Shown here in pieces: positions 1 to 12,159 of a stretch of DNA of 64,000 bases. A program made the translations under genes and the position numbers. This stretch comes from Gammaproteobacteria bacterium. Its GTDB lineage: Bacteria; Pseudomonadota; Gammaproteobacteria; GCA-002705445; GCA-002716945. The notes below the pieces were generated by a model. The model saw nothing but the letters and a program-made list of their open reading frames with translations. It ran no database searches and was not told the DNA's origin. The stretch is taken from contig PBCF01000002.1 of the NCBI GenBank assembly GCA_002716945.1, positions 639,605-703,604 of the forward strand. The letters are read 5' to 3'. Position 1 is the stretch's first letter, and each line of letters starts with the position of its first letter.

Positions 1-690
1 CGTACCAGCTGTATCAACAATATCATCAACAATGATACACGACATACCATTGACATCTCCTATAATTTGCATGACTTCTGAAACATTAGCGTCATCTCTT
101 CGTTTGTCAACGATAGCTAAATCACAATTTAATTGTTTCGCAAGAGCACGAGCCCTAATAACTCCCCCTACATCGGGAGAAACTACCATCATATTATCAA
201 GTTTCTGTTTATAAATATCTGCTACTAAAAGAGGAGTTGCATATATATTGTCAACAGGAATGTCAAAAAAACCTTGTATTTGATCAGAATGTAAATCAAT
301 TGTTAATAATCTATCAATACCTATGCTTGTTATCATATTTGCTACAACTTTTGCTGTAATTGGAACTCTTGCAGATCTAACTCTTCGATCCTGACGTGAA
401 TACCCAAAATAAGGAAGAACTGCAGTTATTCTATCTACAGAAGATCTTTTTAAAGCGTCTGTTATTATCAGTAATTCCATTAAATGATGGTTGGCAGGAT
501 AGCATGTTGGTTGTATTACAAATATATCTTGTCCTCTTACATTCTCTTGTATTTCAACGGATATTTCACCATCGCTAAATGTATTAACCGATGCTTTACC
601 AACAGATAGGTTTAGGTTTTCCGCAACATTCTGAGCTAGCTTCTCGTTGGAATTACCTGTAAATATCATTAATGATTCTTCGTTTTTCAT
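1..690 (-). CDS. prs: Ribose-phosphate pyrophosphokinase, 3' end cut by window edge
   Basis: Makes PRPP from ribose 5-phosphate and ATP for purine, pyrimidine, His and Trp synthesis in the cytoplasm. The frame is open for 230 codons from an ATG at 690 to base 1. It contains the family signatures [16 protein letters not shown] near the N-terminus, [10 protein letters not shown] in the middle, and at the window edge the PRPP-binding loop [10 protein letters not shown]. The usual length is about 315 residues, so roughly 85 are missing. A second in-frame ATG at 669 would give an N-terminus closer to other Prs proteins; no clear ribosome site decides between them. It lies just downstream of tRNA-Gln and ispE on the same strand, a common gammaproteobacterial order. 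Confidence 0.95.
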   Translation of the reverse strand, partial: MKNEESLMIFTGNSNEKLAQNVAENLNLSVGKASVNTFSDGEISVEIQENVRGQDIFVIQPTCYPANHHLMELLIITDALKRSSVDRITAVLPYFGYSRQDRRVRSARVPITAKVVANMITSIGIDRLLTIDLHSDQIQGFFDIPVDNIYATPLLVADIYKQKLDNMMVVSPDVGGVIRARALAKQLNCDLAIVDKRRDDANVSEVMQIIGDVNGMSCIIVDDIVDTAGT

Positions 691-710
691 AAATCAATTC
701 AATTTCATTG

Positions 711-782
711 CTGGGGTGGAAGGATTCGAACCTCCGAATGACGGGATCAAAACCCGCTGCCTTACCGCTTGGCTACACCCCA
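711..782 (-). tRNA. tRNA-Gln (anticodon TTG)
   Basis: Reading the minus strand from 782, a seven-base acceptor stem TGGGGTG pairs with CACCCCA and is followed by discriminator G. The anticodon stem-loop GCGGGTTTTGATCCCGT places TTG in the anticodon, and the T arm reads GGAGGTTCGAATCCTTCC. The sequence resembles gammaproteobacterial tRNA-Gln throughout. The genomic bases after the discriminator are CAA, so the 3' CCA is not encoded and must be added by the Cca enzyme (gene at 50079). It sits between ispE and prs, as in Pseudomonas, and is probably co-transcribed with them. Confidence 0.96.
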
Positions 783-790
783 AAATAACG

Positions 791-1612
791 TCATTCCCTA
801 AATTCATAAGAACTAAGGCCTCTGACAATAACATGTTTGAAGTGATTTGGGACCAAATTACCAACTTCTTTCGCCCTCTCTAAATTATCAAAGCTTAAAA
901 ACCACGTATCTCCAGTACCGCTCATTCTAGCTTGTCCATATTGAGATAACCAATCTCTCACTCTAGATACTGTAGGATATCTTTTCACGACCATACTTTC
1001 AAATATATTATTAGTTTCACCAGATAAAAAATCTTCCATAGTTTTCTTTTTTGGCTTGTTTTGATTTTTTATCAAGCCATACATTTCTCTAGTAGAGATA
1101 TTATTGTCACAAAATATAAGGAGATACCAATTATCGTTCAGAACAACTGGTAAAATTTTCTCACCTCTTCCTTCGACCCATGCGCTTTGTCTCTGTAAAA
1201 AAAAGGGTACGTCGCTTCCAATTTTTAATGCTAATTTCGTTAAATTATTTCTAGATTCATCTATATTAAAAATTCTTAATAAAGCTAGTAATATTGTTGC
1301 GGCGTTTGAACTTCCACCTCCAAGTCCAGATCCTATTGGTATATTCTTAACTAAATTAATATTGGCTCCAAAATTTTTTATTTGATATGCAGATTTAAAA
1401 AGACTTATCGCTTCTAAAATCAGATTATCTCTCTCTAATTGTTTTTTATTAGATGATAAAATAATTTCATTATCATCCCTTTTTTCAAGATTTATTTCAT
1501 CATAAAAATCTATTAATTGAAATATGCTTTGAATATTATAATATCCATCAGTTCTTTTATCTAAAATATTAAGAAAAAGATTGAGTTTTGCCGGTGATTT
1601 AAAATGAAACAT
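791..1612 (-). CDS. ispE: 4-diphosphocytidyl-2-C-methyl-D-erythritol kinase
   Basis: Cytoplasmic GHMP-family kinase that phosphorylates CDP-methylerythritol in the non-mevalonate isoprenoid pathway. The 273-residue protein begins with the substrate-binding SPAKLNLFLNI (catalytic Lys near residue 9), has the GHMP ATP-binding loop GSGLGGGSSNAA at 94-105, and IGSDVPFF around residue 133 with the catalytic Asp. Length is close to the usual 280-290. Its ATG at 1612 lies 14 bases inside the end of the TPR gene, so translation is probably coupled. In most gammaproteobacteria lolB would precede it; here the TPR gene directly abuts. Confidence 0.95.
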   Translation of the reverse strand: MFHFKSPAKLNLFLNILDKRTDGYYNIQSIFQLIDFYDEINLEKRDDNEIILSSNKKQLERDNLILEAISLFKSAYQIKNFGANINLVKNIPIGSGLGGGSSNAATILLALLRIFNIDESRNNLTKLALKIGSDVPFFLQRQSAWVEGRGEKILPVVLNDNWYLLIFCDNNISTREMYGLIKNQNKPKKKTMEDFLSGETNNIFESMVVKRYPTVSRVRDWLSQYGQARMSGTGDTWFLSFDNLERAKEVGNLVPNHFKHVIVRGLSSYEFRE

Positions 1613-3323
1613 TCTTATGAAGTGCTGTTAGTTTTTTCAATAATTTCAAATTTTCCGGATTATCCTCTATTGCTGATTTCATAACTTCTAGTGATTTTTC
1701 ATATAACCCATTTTTTAACAAAACTTCACAATAATGTTCAATAATTTCAGGATCTTGATTTTTATTGTATGCAGATTCTATATAATATAATGCATTATTA
1801 AAATCACCTTTTTTATATAATACCCAACCCATACTATCTAAAATAGCGTAATTTCCTGGATCATATTCTAACGCCTTACTAATATAGTTATATGCTTCAT
1901 CATAGCGTTCAGTATTAATTAATAAACTGTATCCAAGTGCATTCAAAGCAACAGAATTTCGACTATCTATTGATAAGATATGTTGTAAATCTTTTTCCAT
2001 TTCAGGAATATTTTTAAGAGCCTCATGTGCCATAGCTCTAGAATATATTAGACTCTCAAATCGGGAATATTTTGGCAAATTTTTAGTAACTAAATGTATA
2101 ATTTCTTTATGTTGATTGTTCTCATTATAAAGCAAAATCTGAACTAACATGATTCTAACTTTCATTGGATCTGATATATAATTTCTTTTTAAATCTTCTA
2201 GATAATCAATTGCTGCGATTAAATTCATTGATTTAGAAATAGATTTAGATTTTTCGAGTTCTGCATCAAATTTAAAATCTCCACCATCCACTCTTTCGTA
2301 ATGTCTGATTGATTCAACATAATTCTTATTTTTATAATCTATTAATCCAAGCAAATAATTAACTTCATTTTGTTTGTAATTTAAAGTTAATAGGTATGAT
2401 AAATGCTTTTCAGATATACTATATTGTTTCAAATCAAATGCTAATCTAGCGATTTCCAAAATTATATTGTAGTTTTCTGGATCCATATTTAAAATATCAT
2501 TAATTAAAATTTCCGCCGAAGAAATATCATTAATACGTAAATATAAATTAAGTAACTCATATCTTACTTGTCTATCTGGAATACTTTTGCTTTTAATGTA
2601 TTCTTGTAACAATTGAATTGCTTCTGCATTTTTATTGATAGCAGATAAAGAACTAGCTTTATACCTAATTAATTTTCTATCATTAAATGTGCCAATTTTA
2701 TCAATATAATATATAACTTTTTCGTCTTGTCTGTATGAGCGAAATAATTCAATAACAGCTTCAGTAAGTTGTCTGTTCTCAATAGTTGATATATATTTAT
2801 CAAAAAATTGAATGACGTTAGACTTGTTTCTATTACCAGATAACATATTCATGAGTTTTAAATAATTAGTTCGATCGTTTTTACCAATAATTTGAATGTA
2901 GTTATTCAAGAGTTTTTCTGAATCAATGTAATTTGAAGATTCTAAATGTGCACTAATTCCTATTCTATAAGCCAATAAATTATCTTTGTTTAGTAATAAC
3001 CATCTTTCAACAATAGTTTCTACGTCTTTGTAACGATGATGTAGTAGTCCAATTTTTGACATCTCTCCATATAAATCTATATTATTCATGTGGTTTATAT
3101 CTTTCATAAATAACGAAAGAGCTTCTTCATACGAAGATTTTTCTAGGGCCAAGCGTATATAAATAGTATTGTAAATCTCTATATATTTTGAATCATCACC
3201 GCCATTATATGTATCGGGAATTTTGCTTGTTTTTGATGTGAGTGGTTTATAATAAGATGTTCCATCACAAGAATATAAAAATAATGGCGTCAAAAACACT
3301 AAAATTCGAAAAAAAGACCTCAT
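1599..3323 (-). CDS. TPR-repeat lipoprotein (PA4667-like)
   Basis: Uncharacterised tetratricopeptide-repeat protein, probably a scaffold on the periplasmic face of the envelope. From the ATG at 3323 (preferred over an upstream GTG at 3341) the 574-residue protein starts MRSFFRILVFLTPLFLYSC, a lipoprotein-type signal with a lipobox-like LYSC. Helical repeats run along the whole length; the clearest are near the C-terminus, with NALGYSLL and DSMGWVLYKKGDFNNALYYI. In Pseudomonas a TPR gene holds the same place between hemA and lolB-ispE, which supports orthology. The function of that family is unknown to me. Divergent from hemA across about 50 bases. Confidence 0.75.
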   Translation of the reverse strand: MRSFFRILVFLTPLFLYSCDGTSYYKPLTSKTSKIPDTYNGGDDSKYIEIYNTIYIRLALEKSSYEEALSLFMKDINHMNNIDLYGEMSKIGLLHHRYKDVETIVERWLLLNKDNLLAYRIGISAHLESSNYIDSEKLLNNYIQIIGKNDRTNYLKLMNMLSGNRNKSNVIQFFDKYISTIENRQLTEAVIELFRSYRQDEKVIYYIDKIGTFNDRKLIRYKASSLSAINKNAEAIQLLQEYIKSKSIPDRQVRYELLNLYLRINDISSAEILINDILNMDPENYNIILEIARLAFDLKQYSISEKHLSYLLTLNYKQNEVNYLLGLIDYKNKNYVESIRHYERVDGGDFKFDAELEKSKSISKSMNLIAAIDYLEDLKRNYISDPMKVRIMLVQILLYNENNQHKEIIHLVTKNLPKYSRFESLIYSRAMAHEALKNIPEMEKDLQHILSIDSRNSVALNALGYSLLINTERYDEAYNYISKALEYDPGNYAILDSMGWVLYKKGDFNNALYYIESAYNKNQDPEIIEHYCEVLLKNGLYEKSLEVMKSAIEDNPENLKLLKKLTALHKNVSF

Positions 3324-3373
3324 AATAGTATAATATATCACATATTATTAATTGGGATTGTAGAAACAAGAAT

Positions 3374-4618
3374 ATGAGCATTAACGTTATTGGATTAAAT
3401 CATAAAACAGCCTCTATAAAAATCAGGGAAAAACTGATTTTTAATAGTGAAAATATACCATTGGCATTAAAAAAAATTAGAAAGATTGATGGGGTTAATG
3501 AGGCTTTAATTTTATCAACCTGTAATAGAACTGAAATTTATACAGAAAATTCGGTCGACAATAAAAAAGTTCTAGATTGGCTAAATAAACAAGATGTAAT
3601 TAAAGATTGTTTGCCATATACCTACAACTATGCAGATGAAAAAGCTGTGAGTCATCTATTCCATGTTGCGTCTGGTATGGATTCTATGGTGATAGGTGAA
3701 GTAGAAATTCTTGGACAAGTTAAAGAAGCATATAAGCTGGCAAATAAATCAAAATCAATAAATTCAGGTCTAAAAAGATTATTTGAACTTGCTTTTTCAG
3801 TAGCAAAAAATATCAGAACTAATACAGATATAGGATCCAATCCAATATCATTCATGTTTACATCAATAACACTGATTAAAAAAATTTTTAAATCAATAGA
3901 AGATAAAAAATCATTATTAATTGGTTCTGGTGAAATGATTAATCTTGCAATCAAATACCTACAATCAAACAAAATCAATCAAATAACATTATCAACCAGA
4001 AATCGAGAAAAAGGTGAGAAAATGGCTCAAGAAAATAGCTGTAGGTTTGCCCGACTTCAAGATTTAAGCCAGGTCATGTTAGATAATGATATAATTATTA
4101 CATCTACTTCAAGTTCTTTACCAATTATTGGAAAAGGTACAATAGAAAGTTCTATCAAAAATAAAAACAATAGACCTATAGTGATAATAGATTTAGGAGT
4201 GCCACGAGATGTTGAATCAGAAATAGCTGAATTAGATGGAGTGTACTTATATACTATAGATGACCTAGGTAAAGTGATAGAAAATAATTACAAAATAAGA
4301 CAACAAGCTTTCGTTCAAGCAGAAAAAATTATTAATTATAAAATCATAGAATTCAAAAATTGGCTTATTCTAAATAAATCAAACACATTAGTTAAGTCAT
4401 ACAGAGAATATGTTGACGATATAACAGATGGCACTATCATAAAAGCAAAAAAAATGTCAGAAAATGGAGTACATATTGATGAGATTTTAAAATATGTAGC
4501 AGAATCTTTAAAAAATAAACTTACACATGAAACAACATCAAAACTAAAAGAAATTACACCACTGTTAGATGAATCTGCAAGTAAACGTATTAAAGATATA
4601 TTTAAAAAAGATAAATGA
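3374..4618 (+). CDS. hemA: Glutamyl-tRNA reductase
   Basis: First committed enzyme of C5-pathway tetrapyrrole synthesis: reduces Glu-tRNA(Glu) to glutamate 1-semialdehyde with NADPH. The 414-residue protein has the catalytic Cys50 in STCNRTE, the [17 protein letters not shown] block near residue 100, and a Rossmann-type [12 protein letters not shown] near residue 180. The length is normal. It opens a co-directional run; its stop overlaps the prfA start as ATGA, so hemA and prfA are probably translationally coupled. A TATAAT at 3329-3334 could be the -10 box, but the matching -35 is poor. Heme demand here includes heme A for the oxidase assembly genes at 62014-63941. Confidence 0.96.
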   Translation: MSINVIGLNHKTASIKIREKLIFNSENIPLALKKIRKIDGVNEALILSTCNRTEIYTENSVDNKKVLDWLNKQDVIKDCLPYTYNYADEKAVSHLFHVASGMDSMVIGEVEILGQVKEAYKLANKSKSINSGLKRLFELAFSVAKNIRTNTDIGSNPISFMFTSITLIKKIFKSIEDKKSLLIGSGEMINLAIKYLQSNKINQITLSTRNREKGEKMAQENSCRFARLQDLSQVMLDNDIIITSTSSSLPIIGKGTIESSIKNKNNRPIVIIDLGVPRDVESEIAELDGVYLYTIDDLGKVIENNYKIRQQAFVQAEKIINYKIIEFKNWLILNKSNTLVKSYREYVDDITDGTIIKAKKMSENGVHIDEILKYVAESLKNKLTHETTSKLKEITPLLDESASKRIKDIFKKDK

Positions 4619-5727
4619 ATTCCAAGTCTCTGCAAGATTTAAAAAGTCTTTCTTCCAAAATTAAAAATAACAAAGAACTTGTAAATAAACTGGATGATTT
4701 ACGAATTAAATATACAGAAATTACTGAAAAACTAGATGATCCTAATGTGTATAAAGACAGAAGATTATCAAATAAACTTCATAAAGAAAAAGCAAAACTT
4801 GAAAAACCTGTTGAATATTTTTTGGATTATAATCAATTGCTCATACAAATTAATGAAACTGAAAATATGATTCAATCTGATGATACCGAATTAAAAATAA
4901 TTGCTGAAGATGATCTAAAAAAATATGTATCAGAAAAATTAAAACTAGAAAATCAAATAATAAATTCACTTGTTGAAAAAGATACAAATGATGAAAAAGA
5001 TATTTTTTTAGAAATAAGAGCAGGTACAGGGGGTGATGAAGCGGCGATTTTTGCTGGTAATTTATATAAGATGTATATGAAATTTTTTGAGAAAAATAAA
5101 TGGACCACTGAATTACTTAATATTAATGAGGGAGACCATGGCGGTTATAAAGAAGTTATATTAAAAGTACTTGGAAAAAATGTATATGCTGATCTTAAGT
5201 TTGAGTCAGGTGCACATAGAGTGCAAAGAGTTCCTGAAACTGAAACACAAGGAAGAATTCATACTTCTGCAGCCACTGTTGCCATTTTACCTATAGCTGA
5301 TGATATTGATGATATAGATATTAATCCCACTGATTTGAGAATTGACACTTATAGAGCATCTGGTGCAGGCGGACAACATGTCAATAAAACTGATTCCGCT
5401 GTAAGAATAACACATATACCAACAGGTATTGTATCTGAATGCCAGGAAGATAGATCTCAACATAAGAATAAAGCCAAAGCAATGTCATATTTAAGTTCTA
5501 GAATTGTAATGCTTGAAAAAGAAAAACAAAAAGCTACTACTGACAAAGAAAGAAAAAATCAAGTTGGTACTGGAGATAGATCTGAACGTATAAGGACATA
5601 TAATTTTCCTCAAGGCCGGTTGACTGATCATAGAATTAACTTAACCATGTATAAACTTGATAGTATTCTAGATGGAAATATAGAACCGTTGTTGGAAGAA
5701 TTAAAAAAATCTACATTAAATAAATGA
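4615..5727 (+). CDS. prfA: Peptide chain release factor 1
   Basis: Recognises UAA and UAG stop codons in the ribosomal A site and triggers peptide release. The 370-residue protein carries the universal GGQ at residues 252-254 within [16 protein letters not shown]; its Gln is the substrate of PrmC, encoded next. The [15 protein letters not shown] block and the C-terminal [16 protein letters not shown] are typical of RF1. It overlaps hemA by four bases and prmC by four bases, the ancient hemA-prfA-prmC order of gammaproteobacteria. Confidence 0.97.
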   Translation: MNSKSLQDLKSLSSKIKNNKELVNKLDDLRIKYTEITEKLDDPNVYKDRRLSNKLHKEKAKLEKPVEYFLDYNQLLIQINETENMIQSDDTELKIIAEDDLKKYVSEKLKLENQIINSLVEKDTNDEKDIFLEIRAGTGGDEAAIFAGNLYKMYMKFFEKNKWTTELLNINEGDHGGYKEVILKVLGKNVYADLKFESGAHRVQRVPETETQGRIHTSAATVAILPIADDIDDIDINPTDLRIDTYRASGAGGQHVNKTDSAVRITHIPTGIVSECQEDRSQHKNKAKAMSYLSSRIVMLEKEKQKATTDKERKNQVGTGDRSERIRTYNFPQGRLTDHRINLTMYKLDSILDGNIEPLLEELKKSTLNK

Positions 5728-6584
5728 AAATTTCAGAAATATTAAATAAATCTGTATCACAAATTTCTAATAATATTGGAATATCTGATAGTGCATCATA
5801 TATTGAAGCAGAGCACCTAATTTTAAAAGTGTTAAAAACAAATAGATCGTCTTTGTATATTGATCCTGAGCGAAGCCTTACTATTAAGGAGGAAAAATAT
5901 TTTTCTATATTATTAAAAAAAAGATTAAAAGGTAAACCTTTGGCGCAAATTCTGGGATACCAAGATTTTTATGATGATAAATTTCTTATTAATGATGACG
6001 TGCTTATACCAAGAAGCGAGACTGAACTAATTTTACCTGAAATAATAAAATATGGCGACTCTATTTCATCAAATAATAGTAACTTCAAAATAGTTGATGC
6101 AGGTTCTGGTTCTGGTTGCATTGGATTATCTCTCGCTAAAAAAAGATTAAAATGGGATGTTATCTGTATTGAAAATTGTTTTAAAGCAATCAAAATACTC
6201 AACTTAAATATAAAGAATTTAAAATTAGAAAATGTATCAGTTTTACAGTCTGACTGGCTCTCGTCGTTACGTGATGAATCTATTGATATAATTATCAGCA
6301 ATCCTCCATATATAGAAACTGATTCACAAGAAATTGATGATAATGTGAAAAATTTTGAACCATCACATGCATTGTATGCAGGCAAAAATGGTCTGAAATC
6401 AATACTCAAAATTATCCAACAATCAAGAAGAGTTCTGAAAAAAAACGGGTATTTGTTTTTAGAAAATGGCTTTAATCAGTCAAAACAAGTGACTCAAATA
6501 TTATGTAAATATAATTTTAAAGACATAAATGTATTGTTAGATTATAATAATATCCAAAGATTCACAGTCTCCCAGCGATATTGA
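5724..6584 (+). CDS. prmC: Release factor glutamine-N5 methyltransferase
   Basis: Methylates the Gln of the GGQ motif in RF1 and RF2 using S-adenosylmethionine. The 286-residue protein has an N-terminal helical domain, the SAM-binding [15 protein letters not shown] near residue 125, and the catalytic NPPY at 193-196. Length is normal. It overlaps its substrate gene prfA by four bases, and gatC starts two bases after its stop, so it lies inside the long plus-strand run. The SAM motif has the GSGSG form usual in this family; nothing is unusual. Confidence 0.95.
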   Translation: MKISEILNKSVSQISNNIGISDSASYIEAEHLILKVLKTNRSSLYIDPERSLTIKEEKYFSILLKKRLKGKPLAQILGYQDFYDDKFLINDDVLIPRSETELILPEIIKYGDSISSNNSNFKIVDAGSGSGCIGLSLAKKRLKWDVICIENCFKAIKILNLNIKNLKLENVSVLQSDWLSSLRDESIDIIISNPPYIETDSQEIDDNVKNFEPSHALYAGKNGLKSILKIIQQSRRVLKKNGYLFLENGFNQSKQVTQILCKYNFKDINVLLDYNNIQRFTVSQRY

Positions 6585-6585
6585 A

Positions 6586-6867
6586 ATGGATAAAAAAACG
6601 ACCCTCAAAATAGCAGATCTTGCAAAAATAGAAATATCTAATAATGAGTTAGAAGAAATTGCTAGTAATTTAACTAAAATACTAAAATTAGTTGATGAAA
6701 TGAATACTATATCAACTGATAATATTGAGCCAATGGCACACCCATTAAATTTCACACAAAGACTAAGAAAAGATGAAGTTCTAGAAAATAATCAAAGAAA
6801 TGAATTCCAAAAAAACTGTAAATATACTGATGATGGGTACTATATTGTACCTAAAATAATTGATTAA
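6586..6867 (+). CDS. gatC: Asp-tRNA(Asn)/Glu-tRNA(Gln) amidotransferase subunit C
   Basis: Small subunit that stabilises the GatA-GatB contact in the amidotransferase that converts mischarged Glu-tRNA(Gln) and/or Asp-tRNA(Asn). The 93 residues show the family pattern: an N-terminal IADLAKIEISNNELEEIASNL helix and a central DNIEPMAHPLN. It is followed by gatA and gatB in the common CAB order, starting two bases after prmC. Whether it works on Gln or Asn here depends on whether glutaminyl- and asparaginyl-tRNA synthetases exist elsewhere in the genome. Confidence 0.92.
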   Translation: MDKKTTLKIADLAKIEISNNELEEIASNLTKILKLVDEMNTISTDNIEPMAHPLNFTQRLRKDEVLENNQRNEFQKNCKYTDDGYYIVPKIID

Positions 6868-6868
6868 T

Positions 6869-8332
6869 ATGTATAACAAAACACTAGTAGAATTAAGAGA
6901 AGAAATAGTAACAAAAAAAGTTAGTTCGTATGAATTAACAAAATACTTTCTTGAAAGAATAAAAAAATTTGATAAAGAAATTAACAGTTTTATAACCATA
7001 ACAGAAGAATATGCTTTGAAAACAGCAAAGAAAATAGATCAAGAAATATCTAAAAACAATATGCGTGCTTTATCGGGTATACCATTAGCGCAAAAAGATA
7101 TATTTTGTACAGAGAATGTAAAGACAACTTGCGGTTCTAAGATGTTAGAAAGTTTTGTCAGTCCATATGATGCAACAGTTGTAAAAAAATTAAAAAACGC
7201 TGGTAGTGTTATGTTAGGAAAAACCAATATGGATGAATTTGCAATGGGATCGTCAAACGAGACAAGTTTTTTTGGTGAAGTTAAAAATCCTTGGAATTTT
7301 GAATATGTGCCAGGAGGTTCATCTGGAGGATCAGCATCTAGCGTTGCAGCAAGATTAGTTCCATGTTCTACCGGGACTGATACTGGCGGCTCCATAAGAC
7401 AACCAGCATCATTATGCGGAGTCAGTGGAATAAAACCAACATATGGAAGAGTTTCAAGATATGGCATGATTGCTTTCGCATCAAGTTTAGATCAAGCTGG
7501 TGTTTTTGCAAAAACAGCCAAAGATTGTGCGTTGCTCTTAACTGAAATTGCTGGATATGATGAAAAAGACTCAACATCGGCTGAAGAAAAAGTAATAAAT
7601 TATTTTGATATATGCACAAAGAAATTTAAACCAATTACGATTGGCGTACCCGAAGAATTTTTAGATGGATTGGATAATGAAGTTAGAAAAGTTTTTGATG
7701 ATGCTATCGAAATTTTTAAAAAAGAAGGTTGTAAAATAAAAAAAATAAACTTATCAAACTCAAAATTAGGTGTATCGGCATATCAAGTAGTGGCACCTGC
7801 TGAGTGTTCGTCAAACTTATCTCGTTATGATGGAGTTAGATATGGATATAGAGCTAAAAATGTCTCTGATTTGGAAGATTTATATAAAAGGTCGAGATCT
7901 GAAGGTTTTGGTAAAGAAGTCAAGAGAAGAATTTTAGTTGGAACATATGCCTTGTCTGCTGGATATTATGATGCTTATTACTTAAAAGCTCAAAAAATCA
8001 GACAATTAATAACTAATGATTTTTTAGAAGCATTCAAAAATGTTGATCTAATACTTGGTCCAACTACACCTGATACCGCCTTTAAAATAGGGTCGAAGGC
8101 AAATGATCCAATTGCAATGTATTTATCTGATGTATATACGGTTAGTGCTAACTTGGCGGGATTACCGGCAATGTCAATTCCTATGGGTTTTAAAAATGAA
8201 TTGCCTTTAGGTTTACAAATTATAGGTAGTCATTTTGATGAAGATAAAATTTTATCGTTGGCAAGTCATTTTCAAGAAATAACTAATTGGCATGATCATC
8301 AACCTAAACAAAAACTACTAGGATTAGATTGA
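6869..8332 (+). CDS. gatA: Asp-tRNA(Asn)/Glu-tRNA(Gln) amidotransferase subunit A
   Basis: Glutaminase/amidase subunit that releases ammonia from glutamine for the transamidation done on GatB. Amidase-signature protein: the catalytic Lys lies in PLAQKDIFCT near residue 75 and the cis-Ser/Ser pair in PGGSSGGSAS and TGTDTGGSIRQP around residues 150-175. I chose the ATG at 6869, which begins MYNKTLVELR and lies one base after the gatC stop; an in-frame TTG at 6860 would overlap gatC. The protein is then 487 residues, a normal length. gatB follows after nine bases. Confidence 0.96.
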   Translation: MYNKTLVELREEIVTKKVSSYELTKYFLERIKKFDKEINSFITITEEYALKTAKKIDQEISKNNMRALSGIPLAQKDIFCTENVKTTCGSKMLESFVSPYDATVVKKLKNAGSVMLGKTNMDEFAMGSSNETSFFGEVKNPWNFEYVPGGSSGGSASSVAARLVPCSTGTDTGGSIRQPASLCGVSGIKPTYGRVSRYGMIAFASSLDQAGVFAKTAKDCALLLTEIAGYDEKDSTSAEEKVINYFDICTKKFKPITIGVPEEFLDGLDNEVRKVFDDAIEIFKKEGCKIKKINLSNSKLGVSAYQVVAPAECSSNLSRYDGVRYGYRAKNVSDLEDLYKRSRSEGFGKEVKRRILVGTYALSAGYYDAYYLKAQKIRQLITNDFLEAFKNVDLILGPTTPDTAFKIGSKANDPIAMYLSDVYTVSANLAGLPAMSIPMGFKNELPLGLQIIGSHFDEDKILSLASHFQEITNWHDHQPKQKLLGLD

Positions 8333-8341
8333 GGTAAAAGT

Positions 8342-10824
<2,483 letters not shown>

Positions 10825-10826
10825 AA

Positions 10827-11696
10827 ATGGATGCATATTTCAAAAAAACTTTTAGGAATTTTTATACTTTCTTATTCTTGATTTTTCTATCAGTCAGTGT
10901 AATCGCTTTAGATTTTTATCACCAAAAACTTAATAATATTAGATCTTTTATAACTGATTTAGTTATATATCCTATTTCTTATATAAGTACTGTACCCAAA
11001 AATCTTTTAGAAATATCTTTAGTAGAAACACAAATTAAGGATGATATGAAATCTGAAATACAAAAATTAAAAGAAGAAAATATAAAACTAAAAATCCAAC
11101 TTCAGGAATATCAGGCAATAAAAGATGAAAATTTAAGATTAAGAAAAATTCAGAAACAAGTGAAAAAAGTTGACGAAAAACAACTTATCGTCAAAGTCTT
11201 AAACAATAATATACATCCAACAAAACAAATGGTTTCAATAGATAGGGGCAAAAAAGATGGCCTTTTCATCGGACAGAATGTACTTGGACTGAAAGGACTT
11301 ATTGGTCAAATTGTTGAGATCAGCGCATTATCTTCTAAAGTAATTTTAGTTAGCGACTTAAATCATAACGTTCCAGCCCAAATTACTCGTACTGGTGAAA
11401 AAGTTATAGTAAAAGGTAAAAATAAAAATAATGAACTTGAACTAATATTTGTTCCAACTAATACTGATATTAAAATTGGTGACTCTATATCAACATCTGG
11501 GATGGCTGGAAGATTTAAAGCCAACATACCGATTGGGATAGTAAAAGATGTAGTAAATGAAAAAGAAAAAAAATTCATGAGAGTTTCTGTTAAACCACTT
11601 GAAAGTATAGGTAATGCATCAGAATTAATTTTGATCTGGAATACTCAAGATAAAGTAAATAAAGAAAATGATATAACCAAAAAGACTGATGAATAA
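10827..11696 (+). CDS. mreC: Rod-shape-determining protein MreC
   Basis: Bitopic inner-membrane protein linking MreB to periplasmic wall-synthesis enzymes. The 289-residue protein has one transmembrane segment near the N-terminus (FYTFLFLIFLSVSVIALDF), then a coiled coil of about residues 70-110 rich in Lys/Glu, then the beta-barrel domain with KKDGLFIGQNVLG and GLIGQIVEIS. Length is slightly below average. It overlaps mreD by eight bases, keeping the mreBCD order. Confidence 0.93.
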   Translation: MDAYFKKTFRNFYTFLFLIFLSVSVIALDFYHQKLNNIRSFITDLVIYPISYISTVPKNLLEISLVETQIKDDMKSEIQKLKEENIKLKIQLQEYQAIKDENLRLRKIQKQVKKVDEKQLIVKVLNNNIHPTKQMVSIDRGKKDGLFIGQNVLGLKGLIGQIVEISALSSKVILVSDLNHNVPAQITRTGEKVIVKGKNKNNELELIFVPTNTDIKIGDSISTSGMAGRFKANIPIGIVKDVVNEKEKKFMRVSVKPLESIGNASELILIWNTQDKVNKENDITKKTDE

Positions 11697-12159
11697 TTTT
11701 CTTGTCATAACAATAACTATATTAGTGTCAATTTTATTAACCATGGTTACTTTTGCGTTAGGTCCTTTTGCTCCAGATTGGATCCTTTTGGTTATGATTT
11801 ACTGGGCTTTGGCATTACCAACAAATGCAAATTTATATACTTCATGGTTTGTTGGTTTATTAGCTGATGTTGCTTATGGATCTATTTTGGGTATTAACGC
11901 TCTAACATATACAGTTATTGGTTATTTAATTATTAAAGCTTATAGATTTCTTAGATACATGACAATTTATCAACAAACAATAATAATTTTTTTACTATTA
12001 TTTTTAAAGGAAACATTCAACATGTGGATAAATTTAATTCTAGATACAAATGACTTTAGTTATGGTGATTATTATTGGAAAACACTAACTAGCGCGATAG
12101 CTTGGCCAATTATTTTTTATAGCCTGAGATCAATAAGAAGAAAATATAATGTAATTTAA
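11689..12159 (+). CDS. mreD: Rod-shape-determining protein MreD
   Basis: Small polytopic inner-membrane protein of the elongasome. The 156 residues are almost entirely hydrophobic, with about five predicted membrane helices. The pattern PDWILLVMIYWALALP followed by FVGLLADVAYGSILG is the MreD signature. Recognition rests on that pattern and on its place after mreC, since MreD proteins diverge fast. Its stop codon shares one base with the start of the rsmJ-like gene. Confidence 0.9.
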   Translation: MNNFLVITITILVSILLTMVTFALGPFAPDWILLVMIYWALALPTNANLYTSWFVGLLADVAYGSILGINALTYTVIGYLIIKAYRFLRYMTIYQQTIIIFLLLFLKETFNMWINLILDTNDFSYGDYYWKTLTSAIAWPIIFYSLRSIRRKYNVI

